NCBI RefSeq assembly: GCF_036370855.1
Contig: NC_088110.1
Coordinates: 21,199,501-21,263,500 of the forward strand
Direction of reading: 5' to 3'
Source: Dromaius novaehollandiae
Lineage: Eukaryota > Chordata > Aves > Casuariiformes > Dromaiidae
Length of the DNA: 64,000 bases
Below the pieces are notes generated by a model, which worked only from the letters and a program-made list of their open reading frames with translations, searched no databases and had not been told where the DNA came from. This document shows positions 27,142-38,908 of the stretch, in pieces. A program made the translations under genes and the position numbers. How positions within the stretch are numbered: the stretch's first letter is position 1; every line of letters starts with the position of its first letter.

Positions 27142-28414
27142 ATCAGATGGACCTACAGATAAAGCCGGGCAGAGATTCTGTCCTTTCTGTGGTGTAGCTA
27201 TAAATGCCTGTCATCTTGCGTGTGCTTGCTTCAATTGTGTTGGAACATCCCATCTATAAACTGCTGCAGTTTCTCTGTTTTAGGTCATAGGGTCAATAGC
27301 AAGATAATTCCAAGAGATTAATTCAAGTCACATGATCCAAATTGTGCCAACAATTGCTTTTCTCTACTTAAGCCACAAGGCACGATGAGGATAGCATCCA
27401 AAATGAAGTTGCATAACTCTGCATTCGAATGTGTTTGCGTGTCCATGTGGGCGACTGATGACGGCCGGCGGGTATCCCCTCGACTCCGAACCGTGCCGCG
27501 CTGTGCGGGAACGATGCTCCCGTCCATCACGTGGCCTGCTGAAAACTTGAATCGGATGTTCACATCACTGAGCCTTGCTTCATCACAAGGTCATGGGGCC
27601 TTGGTAAGGTTTAAGAAATGGAATAATGAAAAATCAAAATCGGATTAAAAAATGAATTCAGGCCTGGAATCATCACTGCACTTAAATACATGACTAACGT
27701 TCAGCACATCGAAATTTTATGGATATCAACAGAACTACCGACAAACTGAGGATCCCTGAGCTGGCACAGGCCCTAAACCCACAGGTATTTGCACAGACTT
27801 GGGCTTTGTGTCTTCATCACGTCAATCAGTCTAATTTCACTAATTTCCACTAATTTCATTCGCAGCATCTGTAAGGTAGAATTATAAATGATCATCTAGG
27901 CTATGCTGTGAAGCAGTATTGTTGTCCTGTAGGTAGTCTTATTGTCTTCTGACTAGACTTAGATATTCCAAGAGGGATGTCTTCCATTTGCATTAGGAAA
28001 TTGCTCCTCTTGCCTCTCTGGAAATTGTTCACTGCATTGATTACTATTTATACCTTTGGACACTTACAGATTGCCAAGTCATTTTCAAAAACTTTATTTT
28101 TTTTAATCTTTCTTCCAGAGAAGCCATCACAATTCAATAAACAAAATAACACCAACTCTTTTTTATATGGCCACTAAGTTTTTGGTTTTTTATTCTTCGT
28201 TATGTTATTCTTCATTATTATTTTTAATAAGTATATGAAAAAGACATTTTAAAACTTTTGCTATCTAGTATGAAATGTTTACAGTTTGCAACTGCATTTC
28301 AAGCAAATTCTCTTGCAAACACTATGTAGTAATTTACAACAGCAGTGCAATTTGTTATTTATAGTTTGGTCATCTGACTGCAGGCAAACTTTGAAAGCTT
28401 TCACATACAGTGCT
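27142..28414. other. AT-rich sequence just beyond the putative KCNG4 3' end
   Basis: Apart from the CpG-dense patch there is AT-rich DNA with several alternative minus-strand AATAAA or ATTAAA hexamers. A longer KCNG4 3' UTR could extend into it. Open frames near 28.28-28.58 kb exist on both strands and look like chance. Confidence 0.45.
27426..27532. promoter_or_regulatory. short CpG-dense patch downstream of KCNG4
   Basis: About 107 bases contain 15 CpG dinucleotides and a CACGTG E-box, flanked on both sides by AT-rich DNA. It is too short for a classical CpG island. It could be a small regulatory element or part of an unrecognised exon; open frames on both strands across it match nothing known to me. 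Confidence 0.35.
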
Positions 28415-28420
28415 TTTATT
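28415..28420 (-). terminator. candidate polyadenylation signal AATAAA for KCNG4
   Basis: This is the first canonical AATAAA on the minus strand after the KCNG4 stop, and a GU-rich stretch (TGTATGTG) follows about 10 bases downstream. The region is AT-rich, so the hexamer could be chance; alternative signals at 28,223-28,228 (ATTAAA), 28,189-28,194 and 28,093-28,098 cannot be excluded. Confidence 0.3.
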
Positions 28421-28944
28421 TTAAACTTTTTAGTGGCTTTAGATAGAGAATGCATATTTGTACTGAAGATCCTTCTGTACGCCTGGTTGATAAGCATTGT
28501 AAAAACAACACTGGTGCATAGCCCTGAAAGAATCCATTCTAATGCTTGACTCAAGGTGTTAATTGCAAAGAACATTGAAAACTCGAAGGCAAATAAAATA
28601 ACAAGTGTATTTGTGCCAACAGAAGCTGTTTTGTTTGTTACTCATTCGGTGTTAGGTATTCAGCAAGATACATAACTGGCAGAGACAAAGTTGAGTATTA
28701 TCATTAGTCATAGCGAAGAATGAGCATTTATCATTGAATAAACTCTGACTTCTGACATTCTCAGAATCTCCAACTCCATAATGATGTGTTGGAGCTAGCT
28801 GAGTTGGCTTGACTGCTTTTGTTATACCCATGTCAGAAGAGAAAAACTGCTTCAAAATCTATTTTGTTGCTTTGCTTTGTATTACGTTAGCATACATATG
28901 TGTATATTCCTATTCTTGTTCTTGGGAATGGTTTATAGCAAGGT
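28415..28944 (-). other. KCNG4: probable KCNG4 3' UTR
   Basis: This AT-rich stretch follows the KCNG4 stop codon on the minus strand. It has no coding signal and runs to the nearest canonical AATAAA on that strand, about 525 bases past the stop. The true 3' end may lie further on, because more AATAAA or ATTAAA hexamers occur near 28,228, 28,194 and 28,098. Confidence 0.4.
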
Positions 28945-29730
28945 TTAGTTCCCTGTGTAAATGTATTTGATCGGTGATACTGGCTCCTCCAGGATCAGGC
29001 TGTCTGTCTCGTTGAAGGTGTCACTTTCTCCAGAGTGATTGGCATCTTTTATTCTGTTCAGCCGAGACTGCAATCGTTCATGTTCCTTTCTCAGCTCTGA
29101 GTAGGAATGGGAGAAAGTGTGGAATATCGATGTTGCAGGAAAAGACATGATGAGAATCCCGCTGAGGATGCTGCTCAGAGCCACCATCTGGCCTGGTACG
29201 CTCCGTGGTACCATGTCTCCGTACCCCACAGTGGTCATTGAAATGATAGCCCACCAGTAAGAGGCAGGGATGCTTGTAAATTCAAGCACCTTCCCAGATT
29301 CATTCTCGGCAAGATAGACCAACGGAGAAAATAGAGTGACAGCCACACATAAGAAGAGCAAAAGCAGGCCAAATTCCCGCGTGCATCTCCGAACTGTGAG
29401 GCCCAAAGTCTGCAAGCCCAAGGAGTGCCGGGCAAGGCGCATTACATACAAGATCCTCAAGGCACGTAAAACCCGTAGCACCAAACCAACCTTCTCCAAA
29501 TATGTGTTGCTGCTTGGCCTCTCAGCCTCCTCATTTGAGTCATCATCTGTCAGGATGAGGGAAACATAATAGGGTGAAATAGCCAAGAAGTCAATGATAT
29601 TTAGGGGCCCTTTGAAGAACTGACACTTGTTCCTTGCCTGAATAAATCGGAGGCAGAACTCCAGGGAAAACCAAGCCACACAGATGGTCTCTATGACGAA
29701 GATGTAATAGCACTTCTGGGAACACTCGCC
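28945..29730 (-). CDS. KCNG4: KCNG4 (Kv6.4) last coding exon: S2 to S6, pore and C-terminus
   Basis: This exon encodes residues 251-511 and the stop codon. It begins at GECSQKCYYIF after a pyrimidine-rich acceptor ending TGTCAG. Visible segments are S2 (about 259-280), S3 (about 292-312), the S4 voltage sensor (about 333-352, with arginines at 336, 339, 342, 348 and 351), S5 (about 369-391), the pore helix and selectivity filter TTVGYGD (416-422), and S6 (about 429-455). The S6 gating hinge reads FPAT (447-450), so the Pro-x-Pro of conducting Kv1-Kv4 channels is lost. This is a hallmark of the silent KvG subunits, which do not form functional homotetramers. The tail is short and ends IYTGN; a possible coiled region of charged residues follows S6 (about 460-480). 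No frameshift or internal stop is present. The in-frame extension upstream to an ATG at 29,808 is intronic, because it precedes the acceptor and does not resemble the family. Joined to the first coding exon the protein has 511 residues. Confidence 0.97.
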   Translation of the reverse strand, partial: GECSQKCYYIFVIETICVAWFSLEFCLRFIQARNKCQFFKGPLNIIDFLAISPYYVSLILTDDDSNEEAERPSSNTYLEKVGLVLRVLRALRILYVMRLARHSLGLQTLGLTVRRCTREFGLLLLFLCVAVTLFSPLVYLAENESGKVLEFTSIPASYWWAIISMTTVGYGDMVPRSVPGQMVALSSILSGILIMSFPATSIFHTFSHSYSELRKEHERLQSRLNRIKDANHSGESDTFNETDSLILEEPVSPIKYIYTGN

Positions 29731-32700
29731 CTGACACAAAACAAAAAGAAATAAAAGAACAGTTTGTGAACCAACATCCAAAAACATTAAGAAAGAAGAA
29801 ACGTGCATCTACTTGAGCCACCAGTATCAGAAATAAACAAATTCCAGCCAGCAGATATGATGGTATGGCAGCCATCTTTTAATAGTCTATAAAAGGTAAT
29901 AAGTACATGAAATATCTAAATGAACTGATATAACTGTTGCTTATTTTATTATGTTGCTTCTTCCAGTACAAATGAATGAAATTCTTCTCTGTGTAAACTC
30001 TCAGTATACAGGCTGTAAGTCCCAAATAAGTCCCACTTTCAGCTCTCAAACAGAAATTAATTTAAACTTGACTGATATGTAAGTCTGCACAAAAAATAAT
30101 TTCTCTTGAAATGACAGACTGTGTGAATAGCTCTGCAAACTTCTGGTGCTGTTCAATGTATAGTGCTTGCACAAATGCTGTGTACTCTGATGCAATTAGA
30201 AGTGGTTTAGAGATACTCATTAAATCTTCTGAGTCCTTGGCTCAGCTATGCCTTATACAAATCATATTTTTTTCTGTACATGCAAATGTTTTATGATAAT
30301 TACAATCTAAAGGAAAATAAATACCGATCTAGCAAGTGAAACTTGCCTTGAAGAATCCTCTCACAGTATTGAGGCCGCATGCTTTTAGCGATACTTTCTG
30401 ATCTTTGTTATCAAAGGAATTGCATTAGTTCAGCTACCTTTGATGCCCATTTTTTATTTTCCTGAGCTGAGCTTAGAAGGTGAAACTTTTTTTGACCTTT
30501 CCAGTGAAATGAGGAGGCAAATGTAAATTAGCTCATGATTATTTGGATAAGCAAAAGAATACATTGAGCTTTGTCCTTAAGTGATGAGCAGTGTATGAGG
30601 AGCCATTAGGGAACATCCAGCCAGAGAGACAACCAACAAGTGGTCGCATCAGGTACAGTAAATCAGGTGTATGTACTGCCTTCTTCATATTCGCGGTGCC
30701 TGCTTGCTATATTGCAATTGGTTGGAAGTGAACCAGGTACTGCTCAACATTTTTTGCCTTATAGAAGGCAAAAAACCAGCAATGAAAGCAGCATGTACTG
30801 CTTAGCAGCTGGACACCTTCTCCAAAAAGCACGCATTATTTTTTAAATCCTGGTATCGCTGCTTTCTTACATACCTTATTCATTCTATTGATAAATACAT
30901 CCCTGAACCTATAAGGAGAATCAGTATATTCTTAGGAGACCTGCTCTTCTGATTGGACTTTTTTCATTTAAGCGTTCTGAGTAAGCTTCTTGAAAAACAC
31001 CACCTAAGAGGTACTTGCAGCATGTTTTCACAGTGGCATGCCATTATTTAAATGAAGAACTTGCATTGATGCAAATATTTGGATTACAGGTCTAATCCAA
31101 AAGCAGTCCAAGTCAACTGGAATCTTTCATGGACTTCAGCTGACTCTGAAGAGCCCTTGCAAACTTTTCTTCAGTGAGCAAAGTATAAACCTACGTGTAT
31201 CTGAAGTATTCAGGTTTGACTCTTTAGTGGAGATGAGAAATCTCTTCCTGTCCCGTAAGTCCTGGACACAGCCATAAATGGGAAGCAGAGAAGTGGATTA
31301 ATAGATTATTGTCATTATCCTTTGAAATTCCAGACTGAAATTAGAGTATAGGGCATCACTCCATGTTTCAGAGAACCACAGTTTAAAGGCAGCAATTTCA
31401 TTTTATGTATTTAAGTTGCATGAAAATTAACGTTTAGCAAATAGCTCTTCCCAGCCAGAACTTTGGTACACAGAGACTTGGGAAGGATAAAACGTCCTCT
31501 CCTTTTATGCTCACTGAACAGGGGATAGTGACTTGCATCTCTGAGATGTTCACAACCACAGAAGATCAGGCAGAACCAGAAAGGGTAAAGGAGAAGCTGT
31601 GCAGAGATAGAGCCTCTTTTTTGGGTAGCAGAGTGGCCATGTGATATTCAGGAATAACTGCAGACTCTTGGTTCTTGAAAGGGTTTTTGGTAACTCTGTG
31701 CAACAAAGTAAAGGCTGCTGTATGCATCTTTCCTGATAGCCTGTCTCTGAAATTAGGCCAGGAACAGTTCCCGATACAGTATTATCCATTCTCAGCCAAA
31801 TTTCACAAGCACTATTGATTAAGTACAGCATGGTAAACACATACCTCTACTACTAATTAAACCTACTGCCAGTGTTCATGATGCAACACAGAGCTTAACT
31901 GATGTTGGTTTTTGAGTGTCCCTTGTGATAGTGTTACTGATATTCTCAGGAGATAGTAAGTCTTTTCATTCAAGCAGTATTTATATCATGTAGCTCCGCA
32001 GTTGTCACCTGGTACAGTCCTTGGCTATCTGAGACTACCTCCTAAGTAAAATGGCAATATATGCTTTACCTGTATGTTTTGGCCCATCTATCCCTTGGGG
32101 CAATTTAGCTCTGTAGCACTTTTTGGGGATTTTTCCTCTTTCTGCAATGTACAATGTCATGATCATAATTTGTCTCTTAAAGTAAACACCTCAAAAGGGA
32201 ATGAAGCCTCTGCCCTGCTAGAGCTATGCAGAGAGGATCAGGTTATAGCTGTATTTGAATTCACTGCCACGGCAGTGCCTAGCGTGCACTGATGTTTGCA
32301 GAATTGCTGACTTGGCTTGATAAGATCGCTTGTAATCAGCAATCACGTTGTACAGTGTTCACTTCCTCTGAGTTGTAAATTATTTTTACAGTGCAGCCTG
32401 GCTCTACCTGCCTATGATCTCTCTAGTGATGTGTCCTATGAATTATTCATCATTTCCATGAAGATTTGTTTTATTTTTTGTTAACTGGACTGAATTTCCA
32501 GTACATCTGCTGCTTTATTTACCTTTATACATTTACGACCCGTTCTACAATAACAACTTCTACAGGTGACATTGATCTCAGATCATCTTGTTGCTTTCAC
32601 AATTCTTCCTTCCTTGAAAATACAGAAAAATAAATTTTGTTTGTTGGGAATTTTAACCATTAAGATCTAAGCTATCTTTCCAACTGAATATGAATTTTCA

Positions 32701-33677
32701 AGTTGTAACTTTCTTGTAAAGACTAATTTGGGAGGTTGCTTTTTTTTTTTTTTCCCCCTCAGTAATCCCCATGTAAAGTCATATATATTTAGAGAAAGCA
32801 ATCTGTGCAAGCAGCTTCCCAAATGCATATTTCATTCTTCAGAATAACATCTTTCAATTCAAGCTTTTCAGGAGTGTTACTGGGTATTTTATTTCGCCTA
32901 TGTGCATAGTTGTGGGTATAGGTGGAAAAGATGGTGAGTTCTCTCCTGTTAGTGCACTTTCTTTCCCATGTCCTTGCAAAAGACACTTCAGAATCTGTGT
33001 GAGATTCAAACCACACTTTTTTTTTGCTGCAGCAAACAAAAGAGAATATCACCATTTCTACCTCTGTGACTCATGCAATGCAATTCTGTGCTACGTTTTT
33101 TTCTGATGAGAGAGAGAAAAAGAAGGATGTGTTTGCTTCAGGCATGCCTACGCTACATGAAGGCATACAGCAAAAGCAGCCCCGTTTGTCTCAGAGGCAA
33201 CGGATATATCCACGCAGCCCAATGCAGTTCTGTATGAGGAGACAGCTCACCTGAGCCCTAGAAATAGTGTAGCCAGGTTATCATCTCACAGCAGGGCTAT
33301 TTCACTCCACGGCCTAGTGTAGATGCACCTGTATTTTGTCAGTCCATATACGATGTCTGTCAGAAACTTCCAAGCCTCTCTTTCTGTCTGCTTATTTCTC
33401 TGTCATGAATGTCTGGAAATTAAGTGTAAAAACCTGGCTCTATAGGATTTAATGAGAACATGCTCATTAATTTTACACGGAGAGATAAATTTCATCCAGT
33501 GAGTTCGTACGTGAATGTTCCTCTTAGGAATGCTTGTATATAGTATGTAATATAAGTGACATGATTTATGGATGATATCCCTCTCTAACATCAATCTTAT
33601 TCAAGAGAGTAGATTCTTCTGAACATCCTATTCAAAAGTAGCAAATATTGGAATGGTAAGAGGGTAAAAGAGGGAAT
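29731..33677. other. intron segment without recognised elements
   Basis: This unique-looking AT-rich intron sequence lies next to the last coding exon. No further exon or repeat is recognised except the poly(T)/C tract at 32.74 kb. Confidence 0.5.
32740..32758. repeat. poly(T) then C5 tract
   Basis: Fourteen T are followed by five C in the KCNG4 intron. It is a simple low-complexity tract. Confidence 0.9.
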
Positions 33678-33787
33678 ATTAAATACCAAAGCCAATATTT
33701 AAGGAGAGGAAAATATTTAAGGAGATATTTTCCTTAAGGAGATGAGAAAAGGAAAATATTTAAGAAAAGGAAAAATTAAATACCAAA
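33678..33787. repeat. local A/G-rich duplicated patch with flanking 13-base direct repeats
   Basis: ATTAAATACCAAA occurs at 33,678-33,690 and again exactly at 33,775-33,787. Between them AATATTTAAG occurs three times (from 33,694, 33,712 and 33,755) with AGGA-rich spacers, and there is a small CCTTAAGG palindrome. The pattern suggests slippage or tandem duplication, or less likely a tiny insertion with target duplication. Confidence 0.75.
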
Positions 33788-35045
33788 CCTCTCCCAGTAT
33801 TTCTGATGGTTTCAGACTTCAGTGTTTCCTATTCCATATATAACTGATGTCCAAAGAACAGGCAGAATAACACACTGACCTTAAATACTATATATTTACC
33901 AGAATATGGACAGCTTTATGTCAGTGGTAAATTTCAAATTTGCTGTTGTCACTAACTTGTCATGAGATGCCAGTTACTTTCAGTAAACTGGTGAAGGACG
34001 GCTAGCAATGATCTGGAGGAGAGAAGCCTAAGATCCCATCCTGAGCATCCTAGGTATCAAGTGCTGACAATGCAATTGTAGGCCAAATACTCTGATCCAT
34101 GAAACGTGTTTTGCATAAATAGTCAATAAAGTAGTTTCTGTGCCATGGGAGCTTATATATCTTTCCCCTTGTTGATCAAAGCAAACACATTTGGGAAATG
34201 CCAGCAATCAATAACTGCCAAAACAAAACCAAATGAAAAAAAAATCCCTCTCTTGGCCTTGCCAGTAGCTAGAGCAGAATTCTGAGCTTTTATTTTCAAA
34301 GCTTTGAGTCCAGTTTGTCCCTGAATTTCTTCACATACTGTCTGCGTTTTTGCACCCAAATTATCATGGTGTAGCTCTAAGCAAATATGGTGTTGGCTGT
34401 GCACATTTGGAAATGATCAGGTCTTACATAAAACTGACCACAAAATACTTTGGGATTTTTAGCAAAGCCCTCTGGGATGTTTTGTATTTATTGTAGTGAC
34501 CATCAGTACTCAAACTGTCATTGACTCTGATGGGAGAGCAGTTAGAATAAAGCTGAGCTCATGTGAGCAGCTAATTCTTTATACCTCATTCATCTTGCAG
34601 ATTTATTTTTGAACAACACCAGAATTTATCAGGATTTATGGAACTTGTGTCTAGCTGAAATTCTACAAAGTATGATATAAATATAATAAAACAACTGCCT
34701 GGTATTGATGTTACTTGTGGAAAAAACATTTGGCTCAGCAGTGAAGGAAACACTAATTTGTATATAAAAAGATATATATTGAGCCTGATGGCTGAAATAC
34801 TAAGTGATTTCCTAAATTCATAAACCACCTCAGAGCAGTGAAGTGGCTGTTCCAAAGCTCTGTACCACCAGAGATAATAAGTAATTCCTGCTTCCTTTTC
34901 ACTACTTCCTTCTGCTGTATAAGGTGTTGGTTCATTTTATGCGTTCTCATACGTGGTGGGATGTTTATAGTGATACCATAAAGTTGCTCATTTTAGGATG
35001 CTTATATTAGCTTTCCTTTGGATATCAAAAAATAGGATCACAATA

Positions 35046-35600
35046 AAATGTCAGAATAGCTGTGCTGAGTCCAGCTAGCCCAGTGTCGTATACCAACAGC
35101 CTAAGGAAGCACAAATGCCCAAGGAAGAGTGATAACGGGCACATCTCTACCTCCCAGCCTCTAGCTGTTTTCAGTTCAAGAGCTTCCTGAGCCAAAGGCA
35201 GTGTTTGTGTAAGGCTGAGCTAAGCCTGTAACTGAATTTCTCTTACATAAGGTTGGCCATTCTTTTGTTTACAGCCTGTTGCATAAAGATTCACCTCTTT
35301 TTGTTTTGAGCTAGGTTCCTGCTCATTTCGTTTGATGCCCCTTAGCAGTTTTGGAAGGGACATTGGTTGGTTGATCCACTCAGTTCCTTCTATTTGCAAT
35401 TTTGCAAATAGCCCCTGTCGTAGCTCCCTGCAGTCAGCTTATTCTCACTCTGAAGAGCTCTGCCTGCTCTAGTCATTGCTTGTACGAAGCAATTCCACCC
35501 TCTTTGCCTATGTCTGGGTCTTTTCCTTTTTGAGATGGGACTGGAACTGCAGTTTTGAAGTGGGTGAACTGCAGGTTCATATAGTCAGATGTATAGCCAG
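35046..35600 (-). mobile_element. old CR1 LINE relic, antisense
   Basis: Reading the plus strand gives the reverse complement of an ancient CR1 3' region in the expected order: CCAGCTAGCCCAGTGTC near 35,073; the diverged stretch with TTTGTTTTGAGC and TTTCGTTTGATGCCCC near 35,300-35,340; the CTGAAGAGCTCTGC stretch near 35,450; and TTTTTGAGATGGGACTGGAACTGCAG near 35,526-35,551. It is far more diverged than the plus-strand CR1 that begins about 175 bases further on, so it is an older insertion. Boundaries are approximate. Confidence 0.7.
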
Positions 35601-35774
35601 TGTATAATCAACAGTTCAATACATTTTGCCTTTTTAATGCGTGCTCATAAATGTGTAGGCCAATTGGATCCATGTAGGGCCAGTGTTTAGAATGTAAAAT
35701 TTCTAATTATGAGAAACTTTTCGACACTGGTAAGTTTTACTGTAGCTGTCATCCAGTACCTTTTTCAAAAGGAT

Positions 35775-36314
35775 ACTCAGCCTTGGTGAGGCTGCAACTG
35801 GAGCGCTGTGTCCAGCTCTGGGCTCCCCAGTACGAGAGAGACATGGAGCTACTGGAGCGAGTCCAGCGAGGGGCTGCTAGGATGGTTAAGGGACGGGAGT
35901 ATCTCTCATGTGAGGAAAGGCTGAGAGAGCTGGGCCTGTTCAGCTTGGAGAAGAGAAGACTGAGGGGGGAGCTTACCAATGTGTATAAGTATCTGAAGAG
36001 AGGGTGTAAAGAGGATGGGACCAGATTCTTTTCAGTGGTGCCCAGCGATAGGATGAGAAGCAACGGGCACAAACTGAAATACAGGAAGCTCCGTCTGAAC
36101 AGGAGGAAGAACTTTAGCGTGAGGGTGACAGCACTGGAACAGGTTGCCGAGAGATGCTGTGGACTCCCCATCCTTGGGGGTATTCAAAAGCTGTCTGGAC
36201 ACAATCCTAGGCAACGTGCTCTAGGTGACCCTGCTTGAGAAAAGGGGTTGGACTAGATGATCTCCAGAGGTCCCTGCCAAGCTCAACCATTCTGTGATTC
36301 TGTGTGATTCTGTT
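35775..36314 (+). mobile_element. CR1 LINE retrotransposon, 5'-truncated 3' end
   Basis: This is a non-LTR retrotransposon fragment of the CR1 family. It encodes the C-terminal part of the reverse transcriptase ORF (recognisable residues include QLWAPQYERD, ELLERVQRGAARM, LRELGLFSLEKRRLRG, NVYKYLKRG and FFSVVPSDR). It continues through the typical 3' UTR (TTGGACTAGATGATCTCCAG) and ends in ATTCTGTG octamers at 36,289-36,296 and 36,297-36,304 with a third degenerate copy to 36,314. The 5' end is missing, as in most CR1 copies, and the reading frame shifts near the end (after the VRVTALEQV stretch), so it is non-functional. The 5' boundary is approximate. The long minus-strand frame across the same bases is only its shadow. 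Confidence 0.93.
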
Positions 36315-38877
36315 AATGATTTCAGCACCTCTGAGACTATGACTAGCCTGGGTAATGTGTGTCAGCTGAATCTGAGACCTCAAATGCATATGTGAGTTTA
36401 CAGAACTTACTAACTGTGAACTCAAGCTAAATAAACTAAGGAGCTATGTGTGGCTTGCAAGATAAATAAGATGCATTTCCTGGCCCAGTGCCCTCTTGGC
36501 TTACCATGAAACATTAGTTAAGACATAATGACATCTAGGGTAATAAACAAAACAAGATCTTGGAATTATGCTGCACTATCCCATTTTACAAGGGGCATAA
36601 ATCTGATCCACTGGAAATAATATTTTTGCATACATCAATAATTATAGTGATGCCCAGGGAGACTGAATCAGTATTTCCCTTGGGGAATATATAAACCTTA
36701 TCCATCCACCTCTGTTTTCAGATGCAACATAGTTTGTTACATATTCATAATAATAATTTTTCTCCTTATCTAGAACTCATTTATAGATAACTAGATGAGG
36801 ACATCAAGGAGCAGTCCTCTTAGCTTCAGGGTCTCAGTTTCTCTGCTGACCATTTGTGGCCCACTTGGTTGCACTCTAAGACGCTTATAATTGAAATATG
36901 CTACAAAAAACCCGTTCTGAATTACTACCTTCTTATCTGCCAATTAAATTCCTACTGCTGAAGACTTTCCCCAGTACCTTCTGAAGTGGCTGTTTACCCT
37001 TTAGCCCGTTGTAAGGTGTTTTTTAATAAATGCTGAAGCAAACACAAAGTAAGAATTTATATTTTGCACATTGCACACTACAGTATGATCTTCTTATAAT
37101 ATAATCTGGGGATTCTGAATATTTGAACCTGAGTCTGTCTGGATTGTCAGCAGGTGAAGGTTATGTTGCACATTGATACAAAGGACATTTTTCCTAAATT
37201 TGAAACAGGATCTCAGGTTTTACCTCTGGCTACCTTACCAGTATTAACTGGAACAGATCTGTTCTTTGTAATCCTTGGTAGAACACCGTGGAAATCGGTG
37301 GCACAGTTTTGATGGCTAAGTAATAGCTGGCTGCTTACCAGCAGACTAGCAATGTTTAGCACTTTTCTGAAGAAAGGTATTATATCCCCATCTGCTCTAC
37401 GTTGTGGGCATGGATACTTCATGTCGTATTACTGATTCTTTAAAAGCTAACCAAGCAAACAAATCCTTTATAAGTGTTTTCTGGAGGGGTAAAAAAGGGA
37501 GTTTAAACTATCCGAAAACATCAGAGGCATGCAAACTTGTTCTTAATCTGAGGAAAAATGGGGAAATATCCTGTTATTCCCATTATATTACAAGTGCAGT
37601 GCTGCAGCTCTACTGCAGCAACTGCAGTACCAGTTTTCTGTCCTTGGTAATACCGAGTCTCCTTGGAAGTTCATTGGCAGCAATCTGAGCCTGTTTTCTA
37701 TGGTATGTAAATTGGGATTTCACACAGGTATATAAATAGGGTGGAGTCTGAAGTACAGGAAAGGTGAATCTGCAGCATTCCTCATGATCTCCTTTTTATG
37801 TTTGTCACTGAAAACTGTTCATGGTGATAGCAGATTTTAAGTTATTTCTTACGTAAGATCATCTATTTCCTAGTTAAGGTGCCAAGGTTGCATCAGTGAT
37901 TATATAATACTTTGCTAATATCTACTGCTAGATCAATATATGATGTATTTCAGAATCACATCCATCCCTACAAAGAGCAATGTTTCCTAAAGCTTTATAG
38001 TGGAAATCAACTTATACATTAGCAATACAGGTATATGTTGCTTTATCAAGATTGAAACAGCTTACTTATACAGTATACTTATGAGAAAGGCAACTAGTAT
38101 TATTTGTGAAGCAATATTGACAAAAGTCCTTGAACTCAGCTAGAAGTTGTGATGGAATCACTGTATGCCAACGCTGTTATTCCCAGCGGCATATTTAGGG
38201 AAACCAGCTGGCTCATCATCTTAAAACAAATGAGTGACAGACAGCAAGAATCTGAAAGCTCTTCCCAGCTAGATCTACCCTAGGTGCAGAAGTCATTGCT
38301 TCTGAGTGAAGGCTGTTTTGATGTTTCGTCACCCAATTTCAGAAGGTCTCCAGAAAGATACTGAAAAAGGCACTCCAAAGAAAGCAGGGAGGAAACTCAA
38401 ACAATACGCTTGACTCTTCTTGATTCAGACTCCTGTTGGAGTCCTGAAGGAGACTCTCTCTAAATACTGAAAGGCAGGATCTGGACCTGCCTTGCACCCT
38501 GCAAGCAAAGCATAGGCTGCTAGAATATCATTTTTCCAACCAGAACCGCAGGGCCTGGCAGCATGGTTGATGCAAGGTCACAGCTGACATCTGCTAAACT
38601 TTCCCTGCCGTATGCAGATTTTATTTGGTACATTCAAATACTGTGTTACTGCTCAGATCCTTTTCTCAGATCCACACACAGTTTTGTGGACTGAGGCCAG
38701 TGTCCACAGAAACACCAGCAGATGAGATCATTCTGTTTTGTGGCTATTGGCTGTTGAAGAGAAGTAGAACCTGCCTGCTGCCTGCTTGTGCAGGCTGCCT
38801 GCTGTCCAACACGTAACAGAGAGGCTTATCTCAGCAAGGCTGGTCTTCTTGCTGTCTGGCCTTTTGGTCCACTCAGA

Positions 38878-38908
<31 letters not shown>

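Noticed and set aside
28279-28575. 98-codon minus-strand frame past the KCNG4 stop, with a plus-strand partner
   Set aside because: AT-rich and open on both strands with no recognisable domain; it lies in the likely 3' UTR.
29731-29808. In-frame ATG extension upstream of the last KCNG4 exon
   Set aside because: It precedes a clear splice acceptor, and the family protein continues instead from the first coding exon.
35749-36171. 140-codon minus-strand frame over the CR1 element
   Set aside because: It is the antisense shadow of the CR1 reverse-transcriptase C-terminus on the plus strand.
37729-37740. TATATAAATAGG in the intron, TATA or MEF2-like
   Set aside because: No CpG island, donor or other promoter feature nearby; similar strings are common in this window.
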